Assembly: GCA_034667225.1 (NCBI GenBank)
Contig: JAXDKG010000034.1
Location: 323,271-387,270, forward strand
Reading direction: 5' to 3'
From: DATMER01 sp034667225
Lineage (GTDB): Bacteria; Acidobacteriota; Thermoanaerobaculia; Multivoradales; UBA5704
Length of the DNA stretch: 64,000 bases
Positions 1 through 10,741 of the stretch are shown in pieces. The notes under the pieces were generated by a model, which saw only the letters and a list, made by a program, of their open reading frames with translations, had not been told where the DNA came from and made no database searches. How positions within the stretch are numbered: the first letter of the stretch is position 1; every line of letters starts with the position of its first letter. Made by a program: the position numbers and the translations under genes.

Positions 1-128
1 CAGGAATCATTGTCTGTACCTACGATCCAGACTTTCCCAGACAGGCCCGCCGGATCCATGAGGCCCTGGAGGGACAGAGTTCTCTTGCTGGCAAGCTCAT
101 TCGGGTGAATCGTCCGGACGCGCCATGA
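1..128 (+). CDS. C-terminal end of an unknown protein (5' truncated by window edge)
   Basis: Reading from base 3, about 41 codons stay open to a TGA at 126-128 and look like genuine coding sequence with a charged helical segment (DFPRQARRIHEALEG) near the end. The stop overlaps the ATG of the next gene as ATGA, the usual sign of translational coupling, which supports this reading frame. Too little is present to name a family; only the tail is visible. Confidence 0.5.
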   Translation, partial: GIIVCTYDPDFPRQARRIHEALEGQSSLAGKLIRVNRPDAP

Positions 129-886
129 CCGCCCCCCAGATCCTCGCCCTCGTCGCCTCCGCCTTCGGGGCGGGGGTGATGAACGCCATTGCGGGGGGTG
201 GGACGATCCTCACCTTCCCCACCCTCGTCTTCCTCGGAATGCCGGCGATCATGGCGAACGCCACCTCGACCGTGGCCCTGCTGCCCGGGGCCCTGGCCAG
301 CATGGCCGGCTATCGCAAGGAGGTGTCGCAGAACCGAGGCTGGCTCAAGACGCTGTTCCTCCCCAGCCTGCTCGGCGGGACGCTCGGCTCGGTCCTCCTC
401 CTGCGCACTCCCGAAAAGACCTTCCAGCTCCTCGCGCCGATCCTGATCCTGTTCGCCACCGTCCTCTTCATGCTCCGGGGATTCCTGGCCCGACGATTCT
501 CTCCGGGAGCCCCGTCCACAGGACGGTGGGTCGTGGCCGTGCTCCTGCAGTTCGGGGTGGCGGTCTACGGCGGCTATTTCGGGGCGGGGATCGGCATCCT
601 GATGCTGGCCCTTCTGGGCTTCCTCGGGCTGACCGACATCCACGCCATGAACGGGCTCAAGAACTTCTTCGGCGCCTGTATCAACAGCGTGGCCGCGGCG
701 TACTTCGTGCTCCAGGGGGCGGTCTCCTGGCCGGAGGCGCTGATCCTCGCGATCGGCGCGACTCTCGGCGGCTATGGCGGGGCGAGGTTCGCCCGGGTCA
801 TCGGGCAGGAGAAGGCGCGGGCCGCGGTGGTGGTGATCGGGCTGCTGGTGACCATTCTGCTCGCGTGGCAGCAGCTACGTCCGTAG
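125..886 (+). CDS. TauE/SafE family sulfite/sulfonate exporter-like membrane protein
   Basis: A 253-residue polytopic inner-membrane protein. The N-terminal half carries the family-typical stretch AGVMNAIAGGGTILTFPTL followed by several hydrophobic segments, and the second half repeats the theme with a GGYFGAGIGILMLALLG segment, as expected for the duplicated TauE/SafE fold (Pfam TauE, 7-9 transmembrane helices). Members export or import small sulfur compounds or other organic anions; the substrate cannot be read from sequence. The start is the ATG overlapping the preceding stop. It is the last gene before a convergent gap filled by a 21-bp tandem array. Confidence 0.85.
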   Translation: MTAPQILALVASAFGAGVMNAIAGGGTILTFPTLVFLGMPAIMANATSTVALLPGALASMAGYRKEVSQNRGWLKTLFLPSLLGGTLGSVLLLRTPEKTFQLLAPILILFATVLFMLRGFLARRFSPGAPSTGRWVVAVLLQFGVAVYGGYFGAGIGILMLALLGFLGLTDIHAMNGLKNFFGACINSVAAAYFVLQGAVSWPEALILAIGATLGGYGGARFARVIGQEKARAAVVVIGLLVTILLAWQQLRP

Positions 887-915
887 CGGCCATCGCTACG
901 GCTCGAGCCACGTCC

Positions 916-1104
916 GCTTGGCTTGCAGCGACTGTCGCTTGGCTTGCAGCCACCACGGCTTGGCTTGTAGGAGCCGCGGCTTGGCTTGTAAGGACCTTGG
1001 CTTGGCTTGCAGCGGCCGTGGCTTGGCTTGAAGGGACCGCCGCTTGGCCTTCAGCAACCGTGGCTTGGCTTGTAGGGATCGTGGCTTGGTTTGCAGCCAA
1101 CGCC
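916..1104. repeat. Tandem array, nine copies of a 21-bp unit
   Basis: Units begin at 916, 937, 958, 979, 1000, 1021, 1042, 1063 and 1084 with no insertion or deletion. Each starts GCTTGG (one has GCTTGG followed by CC instead of CT) and continues roughly CTTGCAGCRACYGT with scattered substitutions. The array fills the whole gap between the ends of two convergent genes. Because 21 is a multiple of three, several frames stay open and give heptapeptide repeats, but none has a ribosome binding site, so I treat it as non-coding. Confidence 0.92.
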
Positions 1105-1106
1105 GC

Positions 1107-1850
1107 TCAGCGCCTAGCAATCCGGCTGGCGAGCACCGCCGCGCCGTAGCCGTTGTCGATGTTGACCACTCCGATTCCCGGAGCGCAGGCGTTCAGCATG
1201 GTGAGGAGGGCGGCGAGGCCGCCGAAGCTCGCGCCGTAGCCGACGCTCGTCGGAACCGCCACGACCGGCGCGGGGACCAAGCTGGCGACGACCGTCGGCA
1301 GGGCGCCGTCCATCCCGGCCACGGCGATGACCACATCCGCCCGGCGGATGGCGGGCAGATTTCCGAGGAGACGGTGGAGGCCCGCGACCCCGACGTCGTA
1401 GCAGCGCTCCACTTCGTGCCCGAACCAGCCGGCGCAGACCGCGGCCTCCTCGGCGACGTGCAGGTCCGAGGTGCCGGCGGCGAGAACGGTGATGTTGCCG
1501 GGGCGGGATTCGTGCGGCTCGCCGCAGGTCAAAATGCGGGAGCGCTCGTGGTAGGTCGCCTCGGACCGGTTTGCGAGGATCGCTTCCGCCGCATCCGGAC
1601 GCAGGCGGGTGACGAGCACCCGGCCGTGCGCCTGCATCATCCGGTCGACGATCGCCATGAGGTCGTCCGTGAGCTTGCCCTCGGCGTAGACCGCTTCCGG
1701 AAGACCGTTGCGCAGCTCGCGGTGGAGGTCCAGCTTGGCGAAGCCGAGGTCGGCGTAGGGAAGGTCGGCCAGCTCGGCGAGGGCCTGGTCGGGGGAGAGG
1801 TCGCCGGAGGCGACCGAGTCGAGGAGCTGCCGGAGCTGCTGCGGATTCAC
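1107..1850 (-). CDS. larB: LarB, nickel-pincer cofactor biosynthesis carboxylase/hydrolase
   Basis: A 247-residue protein with the PurE-like C-terminal domain of LarB: segments ITVLAAGTSDLHVAEEA, YDVGVAGLHRLL, VIAVAGMDGALPTVVASL and VPTSVGYGASFGG are characteristic. In the known pathway LarB carboxylates the pyridinium ring of nicotinic acid adenine dinucleotide and hydrolyses its phosphoanhydride, giving the substrate of LarE. The start is GTG at 1850, overlapping the larE stop as GTGA. It is the last gene of a minus-strand run that begins with gcvT. LarC, the nickel-inserting protein, is not in the window. Confidence 0.93.
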   Translation of the reverse strand: MNPQQLRQLLDSVASGDLSPDQALAELADLPYADLGFAKLDLHRELRNGLPEAVYAEGKLTDDLMAIVDRMMQAHGRVLVTRLRPDAAEAILANRSEATYHERSRILTCGEPHESRPGNITVLAAGTSDLHVAEEAAVCAGWFGHEVERCYDVGVAGLHRLLGNLPAIRRADVVIAVAGMDGALPTVVASLVPAPVVAVPTSVGYGASFGGLAALLTMLNACAPGIGVVNIDNGYGAAVLASRIARR

Positions 1851-2629
1851 GATCTGGAGTCCGCGCCGCCCCGACGGTAGCCGTTCGGATCGTAGGTCAC
1901 CCGATGGAATCCAAGGTTCAGCAGGCGAGGCTCGATCCGGTCCCAGATGCCAGCGAGGCGGCCGACTTCGTCCGGGCCGACCTCGACGCGGGCCGCTCCC
2001 TCGTCATGCCGGACCCGCACAATTCGGAAGCCAGCCTCGGCGAGAACCTCTTCGGCCGTCTCGATCCGGCGCAGCTTGCCGAGGGTGACGAGCTGACCAT
2101 GCGGGATGCGCGAGGACAGGCAGGCATTGGCCGGGCGATCCCACGCCGAAAGCCCGAGCAAGAGGGCGATGGCGCGGGTGGCCTCCTTGTCGATCCCATG
2201 CGCGAGGAGAGGCGAGTAGATCCCCCGCTCGCGGACCGCCTGGAGCCCGGGCCGGTCGGGGCCGGGGTCGGAGGCATTGGTGCCGTCGCAAACCACGGAG
2301 TAGCCGCGCTCGGCTGCCTCCTGGAGCATGCGGTCCATCCGCATTCCCTGGCAGAAGTAGCACCGGTGGCTCGGGTTGGCGACGAACTCGGGATCGTCCA
2401 GCTCGCTGTAGGTGACCACCTCGTGCCGGATGCCGATCTCGGCAGCCAGCCGGCGGGCATGGTCGAGCTCGGCGCCCGCGAGCGTCTCGGCCGCGGCCGT
2501 GATTGCCAAGGCCCGCTCCCCCACCGCCCGATAGGCGAGCGCCGCCACCACCGCGGAGTCCACGCCGCCCGAGTAGGCCACGAGCACCGATCCACGGGCA
2601 GAAAGGTCGGCTACTAGGGCATCGATCAT
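1847..2629 (-). CDS. larE: LarE, ATP-dependent sacrificial sulfur transferase
   Basis: A 260-residue PP-loop enzyme. The ATP-binding SGGVDS motif is at residues 20-25, followed by the family motifs HRCYFCQGMRMD and NACLSSRIPHG. LarE adenylates the LarB product and transfers sulfur to it; in the Lactobacillus enzyme a cysteine is sacrificed, and the Cys of the CLSSR segment is the likely equivalent (from memory of the family). The frame is open far upstream, but that part overlaps the preceding membrane-protein gene. I therefore start at the ATG at 2629, which overlaps that gene's stop as TGATG and places the PP-loop at the usual distance from the N-terminus. Confidence 0.93.
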   Translation of the reverse strand: MIDALVADLSARGSVLVAYSGGVDSAVVAALAYRAVGERALAITAAAETLAGAELDHARRLAAEIGIRHEVVTYSELDDPEFVANPSHRCYFCQGMRMDRMLQEAAERGYSVVCDGTNASDPGPDRPGLQAVRERGIYSPLLAHGIDKEATRAIALLLGLSAWDRPANACLSSRIPHGQLVTLGKLRRIETAEEVLAEAGFRIVRVRHDEGAARVEVGPDEVGRLAGIWDRIEPRLLNLGFHRVTYDPNGYRRGGADSRS

Positions 2630-3015
2630 CAGAGCGTCCGCCTCCGGAACATGCCAAGCTTGTTGGCCACTGCGAAGAAGATGCTGTAGACGCAGAAGGC
2701 GTAGAGCCCCACGAACGGGGCTGACCTCTGGAAATCGAGCGGCATCATGGCTTTGAGCAGGAGGATCAGCCCGAGCGGGGCCAGGAAGTAGCCGGCCAGG
2801 CGTTGGCGCCGGGACTGCGAGTTGGGATCGAGGTCCCGGGTCCGATAGACGTAGATGTTGCCCGCCGCCCAACCCATCGCGACCGCCACGCTGTAATACG
2901 GGTAGAAGCCCAGGGCCAGCGTGCCTTCGGGCATGACCAATCGGAACACGGCCAGCAGGTAGACCAGCCAGCACGCCAGGAAGAGCCCGAGCAGGACCAG
3001 CTCCCACCGCTTCAC
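2629..3015 (-). CDS. Small membrane protein of unknown function
   Basis: A 128-residue protein, not recognised. It has a hydrophobic N-terminal helix (LVLLGLFLACWLVYLLAVF), a second around residues 38-55, a third with LAGYFLAPLGLILLLKAMM, and a fourth near residues 103-120, ending in a basic tail (FRRRTL). Four transmembrane helices with short loops are likely. It lies 9 bp after gcvP and overlaps larE by one base, so it is translated between glycine cleavage and nickel-pincer genes. Nothing indicates a substrate. Confidence 0.75.
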   Translation of the reverse strand: MKRWELVLLGLFLACWLVYLLAVFRLVMPEGTLALGFYPYYSVAVAMGWAAGNIYVYRTRDLDPNSQSRRQRLAGYFLAPLGLILLLKAMMPLDFQRSAPFVGLYAFCVYSIFFAVANKLGMFRRRTL

Positions 3016-3024
3016 GCGGCGGCC

Positions 3025-5974
<2,950 letters not shown>

Positions 5975-5988
<14 letters not shown>

Positions 5989-6361
5989 TCTTCACGTACT
6001 CCTCGTACTGCGCGGCGCTCATGAGCGCCTTGAGGTCCGCGGCCGAAGAGAACCGGACCTTGACGAGCCAGCCATCCGTATGCGGGTCCTCGTTCAGCAG
6101 CTCCGGATCGTCCACCACGGAATCGTTGATCTCGACGATCTCGCCGGCCACGGGCGTGTAGACCTCCGCCACCGCCTTGACCGACTCGATGGTCCCGATC
6201 TCCTGGTCCGTGTCGAACACCTGCCCGATCTCCGGCAGCTCGACATACACGACCTCGCCCAGCTCCTGCTGCGCGAACTCGGTGATGCCGAGCACGCAGA
6301 TGTCCTCCTGGACGCTGACCCACTCGTGTTCCTTGGAATAGAGGTATTCGGTCGGATACAT
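5975..6361 (-). CDS. gcvH: Glycine cleavage system H protein (lipoyl carrier)
   Basis: A 128-residue protein of normal length for GcvH. It begins MYPTEYLYSKEHEW, the standard N-terminus, and carries the lipoylation site in GTIESVKAV with the modified lysine at residue 62. It shuttles the aminomethyl group from P-protein to T-protein. The frame is open further upstream, but the ATG at 6361 is preceded by a GGAGGGAG Shine-Dalgarno sequence and gives the canonical N-terminus. It sits 55 bp after gcvT and overlaps gcvP by 14 bp. Confidence 0.97.
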
Positions 6362-6416
6362 CCTCAGTCTCCCTCCAATCTGGCTGGTCCAACCCGGCTC
6401 TGGACCGAAATATTCG

Positions 6417-7508
6417 CTACTTCGGACGACGATAAAACGGTACTTCGACCACCACCGCGGACAAGGGCTTGCCGCGCACGTCGATCTCCAGAGGGGTCCC
6501 CGGCGCGGCCAGCTCATTCGGGACATAAGCCATGCCGAGCGCCTTCTCGAACGACGGGCTCCAGGTGCCGCTCGTGACGGCGCCGACGGTCTGGCCCTCC
6601 GACTTCACTTCATGCCCCTGGCGGGCGATGCCGCGGCCCTGGACCTCGAAGCCGACCAGCTTGCGCCGCGGCCCCTCGGCCTGTTGCGCGGCGAGCGCCT
6701 CGCGGCCCAGGAAATCCCCCTTGTTCAGCTTGACCACCCAGGCGAGCCCGGCCTCCAACGGCGTCGTCGATTCGTCGATCTCGTGCCCGTAGAGCGCCAT
6801 GGACGCTTCCAGGCGGAGAGTATCGCGAGCCCCGAGCCCCGCCGGAAGAGCCCCGGCTTCCAGAAGCCGGCGCCAGATCGCGGGCGCATCCTCGGGCGCG
6901 ACGTAGAGCTCGAACCCATCTTCCCCGGTGTAGCCGGTGCGCGAGATGAGCGCCGGACGGCCGGCCACCTCGCCTTGAAGGAAACCGTAGTACTTGAGGT
7001 CCATGGCCGCCGCGGGGGCGAGCGGGCGCAGGATCTCCACGGCCTTCGGTCCCTGGAGCGCGATCAACGCCCAGCGGTCGCTCTCGTTCGTCACCTTCAC
7101 ATCTTCCCCGGCCTTTGAGGCGATCCATTCGAAGTCGCGCTCCGCGTTGGAGGCGTTGACTACGACCAGGAACTCCTCGGCGCCGATGCGGTAGATGAGA
7201 AGGTCGTCGACGTAGGTGCCCTGGTCGGTGAGCAGGCCGCTGTAGTGGGCGCGCCCCGGCGCGAGCTTGGAAACGTCGTTCGGGGTGAGGCGCTGGAGGA
7301 AGGACTCGGCGCCGGGCCCCTGCACCCGGACCTCTCCCATGTGGGAGACGTCGAAGATGCCGGCCGCGGTGCGCACCGCCCGGTGCTCCTCGATGACACC
7401 CTGATACTGTACCGGCATCTCCCAGCCGGCGAAGTCCACCAGGCGCGCCCCGGATTCCACGTGGCACTCGTACAAAGGTGTGCGCTTCAGGCTTTCGCTC
7501 GTCGCCAT
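6417..7508 (-). CDS. gcvT: Glycine cleavage system T protein (aminomethyltransferase)
   Basis: A 363-residue aminomethyltransferase that transfers the methylene group from aminomethyl-GcvH to tetrahydrofolate, releasing ammonia. Recognisable family segments are LVDFAGWEMPVQY, GIFDVSHMGEV, SRTGYTGEDGFELY and ARDTLRLEASMALYGHE. The start at 7508 follows an AGGGGAG ribosome binding site; the longer upstream open frame is not supported. It is the first gene of the gcvTHP run. I saw no glycine riboswitch in the 134 bp separating it from the divergent gene. Confidence 0.96.
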   Translation of the reverse strand: MATSESLKRTPLYECHVESGARLVDFAGWEMPVQYQGVIEEHRAVRTAAGIFDVSHMGEVRVQGPGAESFLQRLTPNDVSKLAPGRAHYSGLLTDQGTYVDDLLIYRIGAEEFLVVVNASNAERDFEWIASKAGEDVKVTNESDRWALIALQGPKAVEILRPLAPAAAMDLKYYGFLQGEVAGRPALISRTGYTGEDGFELYVAPEDAPAIWRRLLEAGALPAGLGARDTLRLEASMALYGHEIDESTTPLEAGLAWVVKLNKGDFLGREALAAQQAEGPRRKLVGFEVQGRGIARQGHEVKSEGQTVGAVTSGTWSPSFEKALGMAYVPNELAAPGTPLEIDVRGKPLSAVVVEVPFYRRPK

Positions 7509-7642
7509 CCGGCTCCCCTGACTATGATGATGTCGTTTCCCCCCGATTTTCCCCCGGAGGCGGGCGACCCGAAACGCTATCACAGAGAAACCGCAGGAAA
7601 TCCTCGGCCCGCGGGTTCCTGAATCGAAAAGGAGATTCAACG

Positions 7643-8080
7643 ATGAGACGGAGATTATCAGTCGCCACCGCCCTTCTTGCCTTCCTGGCCCTTCCCTTCC
7701 TGGCTAGCGCCGCCCCGGGGCGCGGCAACCCCGCGGACATCCTGCACAACCCCAAGGCCCTGGCCCGCTTCCTCAAGCTGACTCCGGCCCAGGTCGCGAC
7801 CGCGAAGCAGCTCGGGCAGACTCTGCACAATACGACCAAGCCGCTCTACGCCCAGATCGAGCCGCTCGAGGAACAGCGCCGCAGCCAGCTCGACGCCGCC
7901 AACCCGGACGCCTGCGCCGTCGGCACCACCGTGGTCCAGATCGCTGGGCTGCGGGACCAGATCAGGGAGGCCCGCGAGGACTTCGACGCGGCCTTCTCGG
8001 CCATCCTCACCCCGGAGCAGCTCGCCAAGTACGAGGCTCTGAAGGATGCCGTGAAGATCGGCGAGGAAGAGGGCGACTAG
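7643..8080 (+). CDS. Exported Spy/CpxP-like (LTXXQ) periplasmic protein
   Basis: A 145-residue protein with a clear signal peptide (MRRRLSVATALLAFLALPFLASA). The mature part is alpha-helical and charged, with two LTxxQ-type motifs (LTPAQVATAKQL near residue 47 and LTPEQLAKYEAL near the end), the mark of Spy/CpxP envelope-stress chaperone-like proteins. The start is chosen from the AAAAGGAG sequence 7 bp upstream. It is divergent from gcvT and followed by a GC-rich hairpin. Its sensor partners are not adjacent, so the role in envelope stress is family-based inference. Confidence 0.7.
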   Translation: MRRRLSVATALLAFLALPFLASAAPGRGNPADILHNPKALARFLKLTPAQVATAKQLGQTLHNTTKPLYAQIEPLEEQRRSQLDAANPDACAVGTTVVQIAGLRDQIREAREDFDAAFSAILTPEQLAKYEALKDAVKIGEEEGD

Positions 8081-8089
8081 CCTGGATGG

Positions 8090-8110
8090 GGGCGGCCACA
8101 AGGGCCGCCC
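8090..8110 (+). terminator. GC-rich hairpin after the Spy-like gene
   Basis: GGGCGGCC at 8090-8097 pairs perfectly with GGCCGCCC at 8103-8110 across a five-base loop, ten bases after the stop codon. There is no clear T-run after it, so it may act as a transcript-stabilising or Rho-assisted end. Confidence 0.55.
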
Positions 8111-8186
8111 CTGCTTGTCACACCAGCGCCTTTGCCAAATCCCGGTGTTTCGCGGTATCTCTCTATCCGGGGAGAGAGGTGCCGAC

Positions 8187-8693
8187 ATGAGACTCCTTCT
8201 GATCCGACATGCCATCGCCGAAGAGCGGGAGGATTTCGCCCGCACGGGCAAGGACGACCGCCTGCGCCCGCTCACCGACGAAGGGCGCAAGAAGATGAAG
8301 CAGGCCGCCAGGGGCCTCCGCTCCCTGGTTCCGGAGATCGACCTCCTGGCCACCAGCCCCCTGACCCGCGCCGCCCAGACCGGGGCGATCCTCGACTCCG
8401 TCTACGGCGGAATCGACGTGGTCGAAATCGACGAGCTGTCGCCCGAGACCACACCTGAGCAGTTCCTCCGCTGGCTGCGGCAGCAGAAGGAGGACCTGAT
8501 CGGGGCCGTGGGGCACGAGCCCAGCCTCAGCCAGATCCTCGGCTGGCTCCTCACCGGGACCGACCGCCGGCTCTTCGCATTCCGCAAGGGAGGCGCCTGC
8601 CTGCTGGAGTTTGGAGACGACGAGCCCGCCGCCGGCACGGCCACGCTTCTCTGGGCCTTGACTCCCGCCCAGCTCCGAATGCTGGCCGACTGA
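8187..8693 (+). CDS. sixA: SixA-type phosphohistidine phosphatase
   Basis: A 168-residue histidine phosphatase superfamily protein. The catalytic RHG-type motif is LLLIRHAIAEE with the nucleophilic histidine at residue 8; the second arginine lies in TSPLTRAAQT and the second histidine in GAVGHEPSLS. SixA proteins dephosphorylate phosphohistidine on signalling or phosphotransfer proteins. The ATG at 8187 follows a GGGGAGAGAGG sequence. The stop is one base before the CHAD gene; adjacent SixA and CHAD genes are a recurrent pairing in bacteria, suggesting a shared role in phosphate or polyphosphate biology. Confidence 0.9.
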   Translation: MRLLLIRHAIAEEREDFARTGKDDRLRPLTDEGRKKMKQAARGLRSLVPEIDLLATSPLTRAAQTGAILDSVYGGIDVVEIDELSPETTPEQFLRWLRQQKEDLIGAVGHEPSLSQILGWLLTGTDRRLFAFRKGGACLLEFGDDEPAAGTATLLWALTPAQLRMLAD

Positions 8694-8694
8694 C

Positions 8695-9684
8695 ATGGAC
8701 ACGGATCTCCTCCGGCGTCCTCCCGAGGAGGGCGCCCGGCTCATCGCCCTGTCCTGGCTCGACCAGGCTGCCGCGGCCTTCCCTCGGCTGCAAGATCCGG
8801 GAGACACGGAAGCCCTCCACGACTTCCGGGTCGGCCTCCGCCGCCTGCGGAGCTGCCTGCGCTCCTACCGTGCCTACCTGGAAGAGAGCCTGCCCAAGAA
8901 GCTCCGGCGACGGCTCCGCGATCTGGCCGGCTCCACCGGTCCGGGCCGCGATACCGAGGTCCAGATCGAATGGCTGCGCGGGCGCTCCCGCCACCTGGGT
9001 TCCTATCACCGGGCCGGCCTGGCCTGGATCGTCGGCCGGCTGGAGGAGCGGATGCGCGCGGCCAATGAAGAGATGTCCGCTAGTCTCCCCGAGGAGTTCC
9101 CCCGCATCGAGAAAGACCTTCGCGACCGCCTCTCAACCTACCGCACGGAAATCCATCTGGCCCTTCCTGCTCCAACCCTTGCGGAGGTCACCGCGGGCAT
9201 TCTCCGGCGCCAGGCTATGGAGCTGGAGTCCCATCTCGCCCGGGTGGACGGACCCGAGGACGAGCACGAAGCGCACGAGGCCCGGATCAGCGCCAAGCGT
9301 CTCCGCTACCTCTTGGAGCCGTTCGATCTGCCGGAGGCAATCAGCCTTGTCAAGAGTATGAAGAAGCTGCAGGACCTCCTCGGGGAGCTCCACGACGCGC
9401 ACGTCCTGGAGACCGAGCTGTCCGAGTCTCTCCAGATCGCCGCCTCCGAGCGCGTCCGCCGGCTCCTGGAGGTCACGCTGAGCGAAGCGCCGGACGACGC
9501 CCTGATCCGCGCCGAGCGCCGCAGGGTCCGGGAATCCGGCCTCCTCGCCCTCGCCCGCCTGAACCGAGCCCGCCGCAACCGCCTGTTCGCTGAATTGGAG
9601 GCGGATTGGCTCGAAGGCCGGGCGGCGGGGTTCTTCGAGGAGGCCGCGGCGGTGGCGGACAGCTTGGGCGGAGGCGGCAATTAA
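8695..9684 (+). CDS. CHAD domain protein
   Basis: A 329-residue protein that is largely one CHAD domain (conserved histidine alpha-helical domain, known to bind polyphosphate). It has the expected basic and histidine-bearing segments: LHDFRVGLRRLRSCLRSY near residue 40 and HEAHEARISAKRLRYLLEPF near residue 195, each with an H..RV..RRLR-like pattern. No CYTH triphosphatase domain is attached. It starts one base after sixA and its stop overlaps the probable ATT start of the glycosyltransferase that follows, so all three are likely co-translated. Confidence 0.9.
   Translation: MDTDLLRRPPEEGARLIALSWLDQAAAAFPRLQDPGDTEALHDFRVGLRRLRSCLRSYRAYLEESLPKKLRRRLRDLAGSTGPGRDTEVQIEWLRGRSRHLGSYHRAGLAWIVGRLEERMRAANEEMSASLPEEFPRIEKDLRDRLSTYRTEIHLALPAPTLAEVTAGILRRQAMELESHLARVDGPEDEHEAHEARISAKRLRYLLEPFDLPEAISLVKSMKKLQDLLGELHDAHVLETELSESLQIAASERVRRLLEVTLSEAPDDALIRAERRRVRESGLLALARLNRARRNRLFAELEADWLEGRAAGFFEEAAAVADSLGGGGN
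9670..9674 (+). promoter_or_regulatory. Shine-Dalgarno GGAGG deciding an ATT start
   Basis: GGAGG at 9670-9674 lies five bases before ATT at 9680 and inside the 3' end of the CHAD gene. The first in-frame ATG, at 9713, has no comparable site at proper spacing (only GGAG 14 bases away), so this site favours ATT as the initiator. Confidence 0.6.
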
Positions 9685-10741
9685 GATTCTTTACGGAGTC
9701 GTCGGCGAAGGCATGGGGCACGCGGTGCGGTCGCGGGTGGTCCTGGAGCACCTGCTCGCCCGGGGACACGAGATCGAGATCATGGCTTCGGGCCGGGCGG
9801 CGGACTTCCTCGCCGCCCGGTTCCGCGGCGTCCGGCGCATCCATGGTTTCCACATCATCTACGGGGAGAACCAGATGAAGCTCGCCGCCACGGTGGGCTC
9901 GAACCTCGTTTCCTCCGCGGCAGGCCTCCCGAAGAACGTCTCGGCCTGGTTCGACCTGATCCGCGGGTTTGCCCCCGAGATGGTCATCAGCGACTTCGAT
10001 TCCTGGACCTACCTCTACGGCAAGGCGCACGGCCTGCCGGTGATCTCGGTCGACAACAACCAGATCGTCCACCGGTGCAGGCACCCGTCTGAAGTGGTCG
10101 CTGGCCACGAGCTTGACTTCCAGCTAGCGCGGACCTTCGTCGGGGCCAAGCTCCCCTTCTGCCTGCACTACGTCATCTCGACCTTCTTCCTCCCCGAGAT
10201 CCGCAAGCCGCAGACGACCCTGGTGCCGCCCATCCTCCGGCCGGATGTTCTGGCCGCGCCTTCAACCCGGGGGGACCACCTCCTGGTCTATCAGACCGCG
10301 GAGGGCAACACGGGCCTCGTCCATACCCTCGCCGGAACGGGCATGGAGTGCCGGATCTACGGCATGCGGCGGGGGATTTCAGAGGAACAGGTGGAAGGCA
10401 ACCTGCGCTACCGGCCCTTCGACGAGGCCGGCTTCATAGCAGACCTGGCGTCGGCACGGGCGGTGATCTGCGGCGGCGGGTTCACGGTGCTGGGCGAGGC
10501 CGTCTACCTGCGCAAGCCCATGCTCTCGGTGCCCGTCCGCGGACAGTTCGAACAGGTGCTCAACGCCCGCTGGCTGGAGCGCCTGGGCTTCGGCCGCTAC
10601 GCCGAATCGCTCCAGGATCCCGCCGTGGTCCACAGCTTCCTGGAGGCCATCCCCTCCTGCGAGGAGAAGCTGGCCAGCTATCGGCAGGATGGCAACGAGC
10701 GGCTGTTTGCGGTGGTGGATGAGCTAATAGGCCAAGCCTAA
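9680..10741 (+). CDS. MJ1255-like glycosyltransferase (GT28-type fold), probable ATT start
   Basis: About 353 residues. Reading from ATT at 9680 the protein begins IKILYGVVGEGMGHAVRS, the first beta strand and glycine-rich loop of this GT-B family. Starting at the first ATG (9713) would delete that strand and loop. The C-terminal half has the donor-binding signature AVICGGGFTVLGEAVYLRKPMLS with a following PVRGQFEQVLNA, like UDP-sugar-using GT28 and MurG-type enzymes. A GGAGG site five bases before ATT supports the longer form. Substrate unknown; the gene is coupled to SixA-CHAD upstream and overlaps the convergent SDR gene by 18 bp. Confidence 0.78.
   Translation: MKILYGVVGEGMGHAVRSRVVLEHLLARGHEIEIMASGRAADFLAARFRGVRRIHGFHIIYGENQMKLAATVGSNLVSSAAGLPKNVSAWFDLIRGFAPEMVISDFDSWTYLYGKAHGLPVISVDNNQIVHRCRHPSEVVAGHELDFQLARTFVGAKLPFCLHYVISTFFLPEIRKPQTTLVPPILRPDVLAAPSTRGDHLLVYQTAEGNTGLVHTLAGTGMECRIYGMRRGISEEQVEGNLRYRPFDEAGFIADLASARAVICGGGFTVLGEAVYLRKPMLSVPVRGQFEQVLNARWLERLGFGRYAESLQDPAVVHSFLEAIPSCEEKLASYRQDGNERLFAVVDELIGQA

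Noticed and set aside
896..1120. Minus-strand frame giving LQAKPRS heptads
   Set aside because: No start signal, no upstream promoter-like sequence, and it would overlap the end of larB; kept only as a remark under the array.
526..1149. Plus-strand frame through the 21-bp array giving Trp-Leu-Ala heptads
   Set aside because: It begins inside the exporter gene in another frame and has no ribosome site; openness follows from the 21-bp period.
1847..3007. A 386-residue LarE
   Set aside because: The extension overlaps the membrane-protein gene in another frame; the PP-loop spacing supports the start at 2629.
7509..7642. Glycine riboswitch upstream of gcvT
   Set aside because: The leader is short and I could not find the conserved glycine aptamer core.
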